Shown: positions 13,162-24,408 of the stretch, piece by piece
Layout: each line of letters opens with the position of its first letter
How positions within the stretch are numbered: the first letter of the stretch is position 1
Source of the DNA: Polytrichum commune
Lineage: Eukaryota > Streptophyta > Polytrichopsida > Polytrichales > Polytrichaceae
Length of the DNA: 64,000 bases
Direction of reading: 5' to 3'
Assembly (NCBI GenBank): GCA_950295325.1
Contig: OX485805.1
Span: 25,595,501-25,659,500 of the forward strand
Translations under genes and position numbers: made by a program
The notes under the pieces: model-generated
Seen by the model: only the letters and a program-made list of their open reading frames with translations
Told to the model about the DNA's origin: nothing
Database searches by the model: none

Positions 13162-14127
13162 CAAGAGACTTGAAAGACAGGGTATTTCCATTCTTCAAGC
13201 TACACCATGTATCCATTGATACGTGTTGAAAGCATGCCTAGTTTATTTGTTTGCAGTGTTCACCTTGGGGATTATTTTCGTGCACTCAACCAGGATTGGA
13301 ACTAAAGTAACAGTGCTTATTGAACAGTATGTAGAAACTTGAGAACACAAATTTAATTTTATGAGAACGATGTCGTGACTGCACAGCATGTCATCCATAA
13401 AGTCTCTGGGTCAGGCTCAGGGTGAGTTCGCTAAAAGCAGAGTTTGAGAGCTTATGCATAACGCGACCCAAGTTTTTGTTCAAGGGCTGAATCAACATCC
13501 TAAAAGAGTGGGGCTGGGGTTTTTTCTAGTTTGGTTAGACCTTGATTATCAGATGCTGAAGTTCTCCTAAAGTTCTTTGGATTGACACGGGAGGTCCAAG
13601 GAGTTTCACCCATGTTTCAGTATTATCCTCTTACACAAGATGCTCTAACGAGCTCTTTAACAAAAATTACAAATTACAGATTTAAAAAATTGAAACCCTC
13701 TTTGTTTCGTCAGTGGAAGGGAGCTGAAATCGTGGGTTTGATCCTTCTTCGAGAGAACTCTCCACTAAGAGCCCGTTAGCTTGTCATGTCTCTCACAGCC
13801 TATTTTGAAAGTTGGGTGAAACTCTTTGGACCTCCTCTCACCATCCCCAAAACTTCGAGAGAACTTTAGGATCTAAAGTAAGGTATATCCATGGGACTTG
13901 CCACCCTAACTTCCGCATTCTCCTATGCACCGCTAGCTTGACCACCCACTCCAGTAGCTAGAAAAGTCGGGTTCTAAAAAGCCCGGCACCACTCCTCAAA
14001 GTATGGTAATTTAAGCATCACGAAAACTTGGGTGACTTTGTGGATAAGCTCCGAAACTCACATATTACCTGACTCGGCAACAGATTCACTCCAAGACTCC
14101 CCACATAACGCGACTGGTGCAGTGAAC

Positions 14128-14192
14128 AGGGAGAGCCGGCTGCTAGATACAGATGAAGCCGTCGAGTTTGAGAAATACCACCTCAAAATCCA
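14128..14192. repeat. dispersed repeat shared with 21497-21562
   Basis: Both copies show, in order, GGGAGA, CCGGC, a block like TAGNTACAGATGAA and GAGTTTGAGAAATA. The class is unknown; it could be part of a long terminal repeat. Confidence 0.6.
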
Positions 14193-14271
14193 GTAAAGAA
14201 AACACCCAGAAATTTGCAGGAGGGTATAGCATGGCCCCATTTTATTTTACTGTGGGGACAGCCATAACTTA

Positions 14272-14294
14272 TACACACACACACACACACACAC
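14272..14294. repeat. (AC)n microsatellite
   Basis: About eleven AC dinucleotides. Confidence 0.95.
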
Positions 14295-14679
14295 GTGGAG
14301 AGTCATGAACCATCTCATTTCGCCGGGGAGTTGCGAGTGAGGAAGAAGATGGTTGAAAGCTGGCCCCCACCTGGACAAAGTACTCCTGCTTCCAAAGTAC
14401 TGTACCTGCTCGCTCCCTCATTGTCCTTCAAATATACATGTGGACAAAGCCACTTGTTTACCAATTTACCTACCGTCCTCAACTCTCTCCCTCCGTCCTT
14501 CTCTCAAACAAGCCTCCACTAGCTACACTATAAGGCTCCACTACATGTGGTTCGTTTCCTTTGTGTTCTCCAACTTCTACCGATATGTTGTACTAGGAGA
14601 TTTGCGATGAACGATTGCCAGAAATCGGACCTCCGCTTCTTTAGTAGGGTTTTTTTTTCGGGGGGAGGGGGCATAGGAG

Positions 14680-14815
14680 GCGCGTGGCCACATGGTTAGT
14701 TATTCTGTCAAGTTGAGAGAAGGTTTCATGGCTGAGAATCGAACTGCCAACAACTCCGTTCGGTTTTGGGTGTCTTTTCACTATCCTCCGGTAGTTTGGG
14801 GTCATTTCGGATCAC
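14680..14815 (-). mobile_element. tRNA-derived SINE family B, copy 1
   Basis: Read on the minus strand it carries an A-box-like TAGTGAAAAGAC followed by CACCCAAAACCGAA and a B-box GCAGTTCGATTCTC, the spacing expected of an internal pol III promoter. The same order of blocks recurs at 15375-15480 (minus) and 29690-29795 (plus), so it is a dispersed family. Element ends and target duplications were not determined. Confidence 0.6.
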
Positions 14816-14999
14816 CCCTTATTTAGTTGTGGTTGTTTGAAGTGCATGTTTGGTTGATGCCTTGGTTGAAGACATAAGTCTTTCCAGTCGTGTTCACTAT
14901 CTGAGTTTGGAGCAGCTGGTAAAACTTGAAGACATGTTGTAGTCGAGTCTTTGTGGTTTTGTTTGGTTTTGTTTTGGGAACACGTGAGGCACGTGGCCA

Positions 15000-15022
15000 C
15001 ACTAAATATGATATTTAGTGTC
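15000..15022. repeat. short perfect palindrome within dispersed repeat
   Basis: CACTAAATAT and ATATTTAGTG flank a single G, forming a 10-bp-arm hairpin. Related sequence occurs at 18-61, 15330-15371, 15786-15806, 27996-28015 and 28334-28375. Confidence 0.8.
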
Positions 15023-15374
15023 ACCAATTCTAATTGTCTTGCTTGATACTAGTTATAAACTGCAGTATAGCGCCTCCAAAATTAATTGTTAAACCCAACA
15101 TTATTTGTCACTCCTTGCAAACTTTTCGGGGGATTATAGATTTATAGTGTTGCAATCATTGTCACTTACAAAGTGAATGCTCATCCAGATTTCAATCATC
15201 CATGACAATATTTCATCACAGGTTGCTGACGAGAGAAGGTAGGGTTTTGGTCAACGGATGAACTTGTCCATCATCCATGACAATATTTGTTCACTTGCTC
15301 ATAATAAGTGTCATCTAGAAAGTTACCATAGTGACATCAAATACCATATGACATTAAATATCATAATTAGTGTG

Positions 15375-15480
15375 GTTTCATGTGTTTAGAGAGAAAATTT
15401 CACGGCCAAGTTTCGAACCGCCAACTACTCTATTCGATTTTGGGTATCTCTCCACTATCCTCCAATAATATAGGGTCTAC
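15375..15480 (-). mobile_element. tRNA-derived SINE family B, copy 2
   Basis: On the minus strand: TAGTGGAGAGATACCC (A-box-like), then AAAATCGAATAGAGT, then GGCGGTTCGAAACTTGG, a close match to the pol III B box GGTTCRANNCC. It is the best preserved of the three copies. The flanking repeat core TGACATCAAATACCAT at 15330-15371 may be part of the same element body. Confidence 0.65.
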
Positions 15481-15499
15481 AAGTTGACTAAAGTCTACA

Positions 15500-18190
15500 G
15501 AAATGACATTCATATGCTCGAGGATACCTTCTCGTGCATACTAAAATGTCAACACACGACACTTACCACCGATATGCTTAACAATATCTCCCCCTTGCAT
15601 ACTAAAATGCAAAACTATCATCTCCAACATCCCAACGTGATATGTTAAATGTCATAACAAAAATTAAAAATGTCACTTCAAAAAAAAATCACTTATGTTG
15701 ACAAATCGTACCATATTAGCCATCAGCAAATGTTCTGACACTTTGAAACCTCTATGCATCTAGTTTAGGCCCTTTGCAAATAGTGTATGTGACACTAAAT
15801 ACCATTAAATGGTGTAGTACGTAATCTTCATGTGTTTGAACATGTTTGTGATGATAATGGGGCCTTTGGGAGGGAGGGAGGGGGGGGGGGTTCCTCAAGT
15901 AGCTTGGAGTGAGCGTTGCTTGTCAAGTGGCCTAGTAGAACCTCGCGGAACACACCTATCGTATTTGGCCATGTGCCTCCATGGGTAAGATGCCACCTAA
16001 GACGATACCACAATTGACAAAAATAAGAGCTAGTGATGCATGAAAGGGGGGGTTAAAGTGGTGTGGCACCAACGGGGAAAAGGGGGGGGGGGGGGGGGAC
16101 GGACTTGTGGCATGCACGGGCGTACTTCTCATCCATCCAACATATAAAGCTTGACCCCTTTATAAGTGTGTGGTTGATTCATCTCATCTCATCTCAAGTG
16201 ACTTTATACTAGACTAATTTGGGGTCGTTTTAGTTGATTTGGGCATGAAATCAACTTTCATAAGAAGCTTTTAAATGGCATGTTACTTCAAGTTATTTTT
16301 TAAATACAAATATTGGATGAATGAGAGGTATATTTGTATGTCCCTCTCCTCCCCAAGGAGAAGACAACATTCACACTGAAGCATTGTATGATCCCGTGGA
16401 TTTTATTTTTAGTGAATTTGACTCTTAAATTAGGGTCGAATAATTTTGATACAATCTAGTTGGATTGATTTCATATGAATCAACAACAAACTTGGGAGTG
16501 ACAAACTTTCATGGCACAACCCCTCGTATGTGCCACGAAACAAAATCTTCAAAAGAAAGAAATATGATTATGATGTTGCCATTGACGTGAATTATGATGT
16601 TGCATCACACTTGAGTCAGTCTAAGTCTATATACAAATTTGAAACATACACTAGGAGAATCAGAGGGCCTTTTGTTGCCTACTACCTCCCTTCAAAGATG
16701 AATACTTTGAATGGCCGCAAACAAGCCGGCTGGCACCAATCTCCCCCCAAGGGCAAACCCCTGGATTTCCACATAATTGGTTGAAAATGTCCAGTTCACT
16801 CAAAATTCCCCCACTATTATTGGATGGACAATGCATGGTAGGGTGCACTAGAATTCAAGTGTTAGGAAGGTCAACCATATGAGTATTGTTCTGACCTTGG
16901 ATAGCTTAACCTTGGAGCTCCCATGGGGTCACTTAAGGCCTTGGGTTTGAGCCACCCTTGACACCTTCAAACATACACCTTGTGTAGCATTGCAATGAAT
17001 ATGGATTTACTTTTTTCTTTAAGTAGATGGTTCAAATATATAATAGCTACACTTTACATGTAATCAGGTGTGGTCCACATTATTCACCATTGACTCGTGT
17101 TAATGATAATGCAATTATTGGGTGGCAAGTTGCAACTAGAGAAGGGGGCATAGGAGACTTGTTGCTATTGACATGACAAGGTGTGGAGGTCATTATAACC
17201 AGTGTGACACACCAACTTTAATGCAACACTAAGCCAAATTTATATTGTAATGATGTGTCAAAATGTTTAGTTATGGTAACAACGTAATTTATTTGGATTT
17301 GTTGTACGTGGATGCCAATCATGCGGCTTGGATGCTTCCACCTTGCATCTACCTTGAGTGGACAGTTAAGTTTAGAGTTCAAGGTTGCACTTTATCTATT
17401 AGAACACCTTTCAACACACCAATCATGTAATTTGTTCACATCAATGATGGTGAGATCTACAATGAGCACATATTTAAGTAAAATTGGACTAAGTCAAAGT
17501 CTAGAGTTACAACATGTTGAATTCTATCATGGGATCATATAATAAGATTGTACGGTAAGTTCCTTCAATAGAATATGTAGTGTTGATTATGATAATATCG
17601 TAGTCGTTATTTTGATTGTATTTTCACTATTCAACATTTATTTCAAATATATGTAACATTGAAAATCATCATGTTTTATAGGATGACATTCAAGTAATCA
17701 CTAAGGATTCACACCTCTTCCATAATGTTTAGGTGTATGAGAAGTGTATTGCAAGATCCTTTGAAAGAATTGAAGCAACCAAAAGATCCAAATCTTCAAA
17801 ATATGTCAAAATCTACTTCAATACTACATTATGATATGTGCATATATCTCACAATTTCATGGTCACGGCTCTTGGTCCATGTGTGAAGTGGCCCTTAGTG
17901 TAGATGTGAAGGGTTTGGTATGTGCGGAAACTTACATGGGACGAGGTTTGTCCTAGTATAATATTAGCATTAACTTAAATTGAGCTAGTGGATTCAGTGG
18001 TCCATGCATGAGATTTTATTGACACATGGTCCATGCGTTTGCTTCATATTGAAATTAATCGGATGAAGATATGTCCACAAATAAAGAGTACACCAATTAT
18101 CCCATTTAGCATGTGTTACTATTTGGAGTTGCATAGTTCTATTAGTATTTAATGAGAATGTAATATAATACCGAGCAAAGTCATTTATGT
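15500..18190. other. intergenic region, no gene seen
   Basis: AT-rich DNA with short open frames that lack recognisable domains. It includes a 17-base poly-G run at 16082-16098 and a copy of the TGACACTAAATACCATTA motif at 15786-15806. Confidence 0.6.
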
Positions 18191-18194
18191 TCTA

Positions 18195-18553
18195 CACTCT
18201 AACCTCGTTAATATCACGCTTGTGGCAACCAAACTGCACGTGATATTAAGAGGCCTTTTACTGTTAACATGCATGCGTCATAAGAGATAGTTAGTGTAGC
18301 ATGTGACATTATGGAATAACACAAACTCAACATTGCGATAACGATAATAATGGCGACGATGACAACGTGATGCATGCAAGCGTGTGGTTTGAATGCCTCA
18401 GTGGACTATATTAATGTCAAAACTTGTGATGTACGGGAGGAAAAGTGTGACAACAAGGAGGGAGATTTGAACTGAGCACGTCTATTCTCTAGGGTTTTGG
18501 GATATAAGAGAGGAAGTGACATTACAGAGGGTGACATTACGGAGGTTAGGGTG
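18195..18553. mobile_element. Tigger/pogo-like MITE with TA target duplication
   Basis: A 359-bp element bounded by CACTCTAACCTCGTTAATAT on the left and the inverted copy CACCCTAACCTCCGTAATGT on the right, flanked on both sides by TA (18193-18194, 18554-18555). The AACCTCGTTAAT terminal motif is typical of pogo/Tigger elements of the Tc1-mariner superfamily. It has no coding capacity, so it is non-autonomous. Confidence 0.75.
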
Positions 18554-18721
18554 TATAATACCCGAACAACCTATTGAACTCTTGTGAGTACAAATTGAAT
18601 TCTCGAGCAAGACTTTATTGCATTGCGCGATTCCAAATAATAACATGCACTAAATGGGATCATCGGCGTAGTTCCCATGTAACACCTTTTGTGCGGGGCT
18701 CCACATGTACAAAACTCTAAT

Positions 18722-18781
18722 GATGAACTTGATGAACTTGATGAACTTGATGAACTTGATGTATTTGATGTATTTGATGTA
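18722..18781. repeat. 9-bp tandem repeat (GATGAACTT / GATGTATTT)
   Basis: About six and a half tandem units with two sequence variants. The Ser- or Ile/Lys-rich open frames across it are artefacts of the repeat. Confidence 0.95.
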
Positions 18782-18783
18782 CC

Positions 18784-20520
18784 AAGAAACAAGTGGTCGG
18801 CAAGTCGGGTCCAACCAATGACCACTATCTAAACTAATTTCCTTGGAGGAGAAACATAGCATTAAGTTAGTCCAAGGCCACGTTGAGTCGAGTGGGCCAT
18901 GAATCGGCCAAGTTTGGTGCAAGAACCTCAACATTTAACCTCTTGCACATGTGCTAAGTTACAATTTCAAGTGGACAAGCTCCAAAGGATGTTCCCCTAA
19001 CCAACATCCCGGCTCCATATACTCTCCTTTTCCCCCCGGGACCCATGCAGTTAGAATTTCATGAAGTAGAGTCAACAACACTATGATAATTCCTCCCCAA
19101 GTTATTTTTGGGCAAGGCATCCTTAAAGATTGTTGAATAATGTTATGGGTTTTACATGTTATTGAAGAACTTTGAAAACAATATGTTAGACCATGTGATG
19201 ATGTGTTGAATGAGGTGGATGTGTTTGAATGTGTGGTTCACTTTGAGAATTTTGTTGGGGTAGGTTTCACCTCTTCGTGATGGAAATTACACTCGGGACG
19301 ATCACACCCCTTTACGTTTCATAACCACGTGCGATAAAAGTTTGCTACCCTATATTATATGCCATAAATCATTTTTAAAATGATGATATTTTCCTACATA
19401 TACATAGTCATTGATAATATATTTTTTATATTTCTTGGAAATTTTTAGTCATCTTCATTTTGTGTAGTAAATGTTTTAGTTTAATTTTGCGTCATTCTAG
19501 TTAGAAACGGTATGTTGCATAATTATTATTTTAAAAAAAATCATCAAATTTGGTTATCAAAATTTTTATCATGTAATAGATACCATGTATATCTACTCAT
19601 GAAAAAAAATGGATAAAATTTTGACCCATTTTGGTGATGCTTTATGTAAAAAGTAGATCTTTTTTTATCATGTGTGGTATTCAACTTGACAATGGAGTCC
19701 ACCCCCTGGGAAATTACATAAAGAGATGGACTAAGAATGACCTAGTGACTACCTAATATGGCATTCAAGTTTAAGGACCGAAGCCACCATAGCAAGAGTT
19801 GACGTCAATTCCTTTCACCTTCTTGCCAATATTGACATTTTGGCCTTACTTGTGCTACATACCTACAACGATATGTGCAAATAGATTGACCCATGTTAAT
19901 TCATTGACACTCCACATTATTTTGAATATTCATGACCAACAATGAAAAAATTGCGTTATTCAACCATGTGGGTCGGTTTCATGACCCTAGAATATATCAA
20001 TTCTATTATGTGTCCCCTCAAACAAAGTAAGAATATTCGTTTGAAATTCATACACACAAAGGTGAGCTTGGAAATATGGGTGGAATTATACTCCCAACAC
20101 TATGTGCAAAGAAATCACTATTCATCCGGGTAATATTCACAAGAATCACTATTCACCTCATTATTATCCCCTCAAAATACTAGTCATAGCAACATTATCG
20201 TTGAAAATTACCGACTTTGTTCACGATATTCTTACTATTTATACTTGCATTGTTCATTATTCGTACCAACGTCAATTTCTTCTTATTTTCTAATTTTCTT
20301 CCCATGTAGGTAAGATAGTGGAGGCCCATGTCATATGCTAAATACAAAACGGAAGACAACGATGCAATTGGATAATAGTGTGTTGTTTTACTACGGTTGT
20401 GATACGGATGAATAAACAACATTGTAAGTTTTTGTGACATGGTTCTGACCCTAGGTAATTTGCTTGGATAAAGAGTCGAGTTGTTTGTGAGGTCAACCTA
20501 TTTGCACATATCACTTTAAG
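18784..20520. other. intergenic region, no gene seen
   Basis: AT-rich, with no recognisable coding region, RNA gene or clear element ends. Confidence 0.55.
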
Positions 20521-20523
20521 TTA

Positions 20524-21011
20524 GGGCCACTTCACACACGAGACTGAGAGCCCGTAACCATTGCGTTTCAAGCACTTCCATTGGTGGAAAAGGCGGAGCC
20601 GGTCCAAGTTCGCTTCACACTACGCTCGAGGGAACAACGGAGTATGTGAATGCAAGATGGATGTAAAGTCTGCATGGATGCCTACATGGCACTGATTGGA
20701 TCATGTTTCGTGGTCACTTGGACTATTTTCAAAGACCACGTCTTGGAGGTAGGCCTAATACAAAACCGATAGACCATGGCACTCCGAACGCTCACAACCA
20801 TTGATTTATTCTATTCTATTATGCGTGAGGATTCGCATGAATATAGATTCATTGAAATAGCATTTGGTTGAGGGCCCGGTCACATATGACTTCACACTAC
20901 ACTTGAAGGTTTGTTACCACACTACGCGATCTTGGGATGGCCTTTGGACACTTTCTCTCGGGCTTTCACAATTGCATGGTCACGGGTCTTGGCTCGTGTG
21001 TCAAGTGGCCC
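20524..21011 (-). mobile_element. TTA-target MITE family A (PIF/Harbinger-like), copy 1
   Basis: A 488-bp element with terminal inverted repeats GGGCCACTTCACACACGAG and GGGCCACTTGACACACGAG, flanked by TTA at 20521-20523 and 21012-21014. A 3-bp TTA duplication and GGGCC ends are the signature of Tourist-like MITEs. Relative to copy 28778-29277 it lies in the opposite orientation. No transposase is encoded. Confidence 0.85.
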
Positions 21012-21014
21012 TTA

Positions 21015-21445
21015 AGGCCCTCCCAAGACACCTCCAAAATCATGTAGTGTGTTCACGTACTCTCAAGTGTAGTGCGAAGTCATATGTGACCAAGTCCCCA
21101 ACCAAATGCTATTTCAATGAATTTTTATTCAGGTGGGTCCTCACGCATGATAAAATAGAATAAATCAACGGTTATGAGCATTCGGAGTGCCATGGTCTCC
21201 CGGTTTTATGTTCAGCCTACCTCCAAGAGGTGGTTTTTGAGAATAGTCCAAGTGACCATCAAACATGATCCATTTAATGTCACGTAGGAATCCATGTGGA
21301 ATTTACATCCATCTTGCATTCACATACTCCGTTGGTCCCTCAAGTGTAGTGTGAAGCGAACGTGAACCGTCTCCGCCTTTTCCACCAATGAGAGTGCTTG
21401 AAGTGCAATGGTCACGGCCTCGCAGTCTCGTGTGTGAAGTGGCCC
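21015..21445 (+). mobile_element. MITE family A, copy 2, left-truncated, inverted to copy 1
   Basis: It aligns to the 28778-29277 copy from about 65 bp inside the left end through the right terminus (CTCGTGTGTGAAGTGGCCC, then TTA at 21446-21448). It abuts copy 1 directly, in opposite orientation, so the two form a long inverted repeat with arms of roughly 430 bp. Confidence 0.8.
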
Positions 21446-21694
21446 TTAGTGCTTTCAAGTTTTCTTCCTGCAACTTATATATGGGGCCCTAGGATTGGGG
21501 AGAACCGGCAGTTAGTTACAGATGAACCGGTTGAGTTTGAGAAATAACCGGTTGAAGTTCAAGACTGTAGGAAAATGATTGATCGTTATAGAGGAATCTA
21601 TAGAATATACCCCAATTTAACAAAGGAAAACCGGAGGATGTCAACATGTAACCGGTTGGACATGCAAACACGAGGATGTCAACTGGTTATGCCC

Positions 21695-22063
21695 GGCACC
21701 ACGGGCCTTGGCTTGGTGGTTAGGGCTCATGACCCCCAATGAGGAGGTTGTGGGTTCCATTCCCCATGCCGGTGTGGTGCTCACCACCTTAGTCCACCCA
21801 ACTATGGTGGGGGGTCCTTGGACCTTGTTGTATGGGTACCTCAAAGCCCTTTGGGGGGATACCATGTCCGGTATCTTCAAGGCACTAGTGGCTAGCTAGG
21901 AACTAGTATAGTGTGTCACTATAGTGCCCATCCTCGAAAGGGGAGAGTAGTATTGCCCCAATGTCCCCTTGTCCGGTGGGCATCGGGTCATTGACATTAC
22001 GAACGGACACTTTATTCACGCCGGCCCCTTCAAAGGGACCGGAGTTTCTATCTATCTATCTAT
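21695..22063 (+). mobile_element. tRNA-derived SINE family A with exact 12-bp target duplication
   Basis: A 369-bp insertion flanked by identical copies of CTGGTTATGCCC (21683-21694 and 22064-22075). The head contains a pol III A box (TGGCTTGGTGG, 21709-21719) and B box (GGTTCCATTCC, 21753-21763) at tRNA-like spacing. The 3' end is a short (TATC)n tail. Target duplication, internal promoter and simple-repeat tail together define a SINE copied by a LINE machinery. The open frames across it are not coding. The perfect duplication suggests recent insertion. Confidence 0.9.
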
Positions 22064-22127
22064 CTGGTTATGCCCAAAAATCTCCCCGATCACTGCCTTG
22101 GGACCATAATGTCCACAAATTTTGTCC

Positions 22128-22464
22128 GCAAACGTTTCTTGGTCACCTAGACTATTGTCAAAAACAACCTCTTGGAGATAGACATGACACAAAACATGGA
22201 GACCATGGCACTCCGAACCTCACAACCGTTGATTTATTCTATTTCTACCATGCGGGAGGACGTTGCACATATAGAGATTCATCGAAACAACATTTGATTG
22301 AGGGCCCGGTCACATATGGCTTTACACTGCACTTGAAGGCCCGTGACCACACTACGTGGTCTTGGAGATGTTTTGGGACAGCCTTTGGGCACTTTCGCTT
22401 GGGCTCTCACAACTAAATGGTCACGGTCATGGTCACGGCAGTGGGCTCGTGTGTGAAGTGGCCC
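22128..22464 (-). mobile_element. MITE family A, copy 3, truncated
   Basis: Similar to the right two thirds of copy 1 (same orientation), including the blocks CATGGCACTCCGAAC and GAGGGCCCGGTCACATATG, and ending CTCGTGTGTGAAGTGGCCC at 22464. There is no TTA after the end, so the target duplication is lost. A small internal duplication of GGTCACGGTCAT is present near the right end. It begins about 50 bp past the SINE. Confidence 0.75.
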
Positions 22465-23087
22465 TGCATGCTTTCAAGTTTTCGTGGTGTGACTGTGGGC
22501 CCACAGCGTGTGCAAATTTTATCCACGAAGCCGTGTGGGCCCCAATTGAAGGCAGTGAAGTACTACTATCAGTTCTTCCCGCAGCCCGTACTTCTAAAAT
22601 GGTTTCAGTGGCACAGGCACATGCTGTCTGAGACTCACAACCGTGACCGGGTCATTTTGAGGGAATTAAAAAACAAGGAAATACTGAACCAATTATGAAC
22701 CAGCTCAACTAAATTCCCCGCGTTGTTGTAAGGAGAAAGACACCCTACGATCCGCTTTCTTAGGGCCGCTTCACACTATGGCCGTCCAAGTCGATTAACC
22801 GCAACCAATAGGAGATTAACACGTGGCAAAATAAACGAAAATAGGGGTACCATTAGCTTCTTGGCAAAAGAGATAGCCTTGCATAGTGTGCGGAGCAAAC
22901 TCTACAACGGGTCGAGTTTTAAATTACAATTGTGACGACTACATGTTCAAGCCATGTTTACGACAACCCTTATTAGAGCTCATTCTAGCTAGCTTGTTGT
23001 ATATGAGGCTTGTTAAGAGTCACTTCACTTGTCTTACTTTGCTAAAATTAAATGGAAACGTATTGAGTTAGGTGTAGGTGGGTATTA
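22465..23087. other. intergenic; contains one isolated MITE family C end
   Basis: No gene is visible. At 22763, after a TTA, the sequence GGGCCGCTTCACACTATGGC starts, which is the left terminus of the element at 23088-24408. No matching right end was found for this copy, so it is probably a truncated relative. Confidence 0.55.
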
Positions 23088-24408
23088 GAGCCGCTTCACA
23101 CTATGGCCGTCCAAGTCGAGAGGCCGTGGGATTGAGTGGCCAAACTTTGTTGAGAGTCTAAAGAAATGGGCTGAAAATAGATAGCCAATACAATGTAGGA
23201 AGTGGAGCCTTCGGCCGGGCATTGTGTGAAGCTTCCAAAGGCCAACCCCAAAGTCTAAACCCAAAGGAGCATCCCACTTTAATGACCTTTGTCCAAACAC
23301 AACCCCTCCAATCCAATGGCCAAGATCTTGTCAATGATTGATTTTTTGATGAAAAAAAACCGACGGCCTCTCGACCATACTTTGGGTTTCCATTCCTGTC
23401 TGACCCGAACTTCCTTTGAGAGTCCGTCGCCTTCTTCAAAAAGCAATCATTTAAAATTGCGACAGCCTTTGGACTTTGGCTCGGGGGGGGGGCACTCCCT
23501 TGTATATTTTGCATACACCTGCGATAATGACCTATTAAAATGGGGGCTATTTACCTATGAGAAAGGATTATAAGGGATGCTAATTTTTGAAATAATGGTA
23601 AATTGTTGTGATTATTTGCACCCTATCGGTAATTATAAATTATTGGATGGTTGATTTTATGGTACCCTATATTACTTATATGTCCAGGCTCCCGGTGGTG
23701 ATTGCTTGATTGTTTACAATTGTTTGGAAGCCGAATCCTCCGATTGTTCCAGGGCCTCGGAGAAGCAGAGTGCCAATCTTGCATCAAGTTGAGGTCTGCC
23801 AACTAGGGTTGATGGAGGCGGGGGCGAGAGAAGGCGGGAGCAGAGTCCGGGGAGTTCTGTAGAGGAAACAGCTAATTGCCGAGCTTTCTGGAGGTGGCTT
23901 GGATTTTTCAATTTTTACCCGAGAGTGGGCCTAGAGAGTGCAAAATTTATCGGTTGATAGCCCCCATTTCCTAATGTATTTAGGCAATTAGCCGGCATTT
24001 TTTTTCATTTATGCAATTTCCGAAAGGTCTAAAGTGGGGCTGGTTTTATATTTTGGTGGCAAAGTATTTAATTTTTGAAACAATCGTTTTTTCTCCATGC
24101 TATTTTATATGTACCACTTAGGTAATTTAATCATGTTTTGTCAAATGCTATATTACATATAATCATGTTTCACAATCCCAGAGCACCCTATACTACATCT
24201 AATAATTTTACAAATTTTACGCCAAATTTTTATACAAGACCCTATATTTTATCGCACGTAATTCCTACGTTTTTCGCCAGTGCCCCCCCCCCCCCCGAGG
24301 ACTTTGGCCATAGTGTGAAGGGTCGAGAGGCCGAACTCTTGGTCTCTTGCAAATTAATTGGTGCAAATCGACGGCCTCTTGACCTTCGGCCATAGTGTGA
24401 AGTGCCCC
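23088..24408. mobile_element. MITE family C (TTA-type), about 1.3 kb
   Basis: Left end GAGCCGCTTCACACTATGGC (preceded by TTA at 23085-23087) and inverted right end GGGGCACTTCACACTATGGC, both continuing into matching AGAGGCCGT blocks about 35 bp in. The right flank is TTG, so the target duplication is imperfect. Internal fragments resembling the right end near 24297-24340 suggest a nested or rearranged copy. No transposase was recognised; poly-G and poly-C runs occur inside. Confidence 0.6.

Larger units (their letters stand above)
13162..14671. other. 3' flank and intergenic DNA
   Basis: The first few hundred bases should hold the 3' UTR of the exonuclease gene. No coding region is recognisable. 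Bases 14128-14192 are similar to 21497-21562 (shared blocks GTTTGAGAAATA and TACAGATGAA), marking a dispersed repeat of unknown class. An (AC)n microsatellite sits at 14272-14294. Confidence 0.55.

Noticed and set aside
21708-22698. Open frames of 60-150 codons across the SINE and MITE region
   Set aside because: They coincide with a SINE body and truncated MITE copies whose ends were identified; no protein features.
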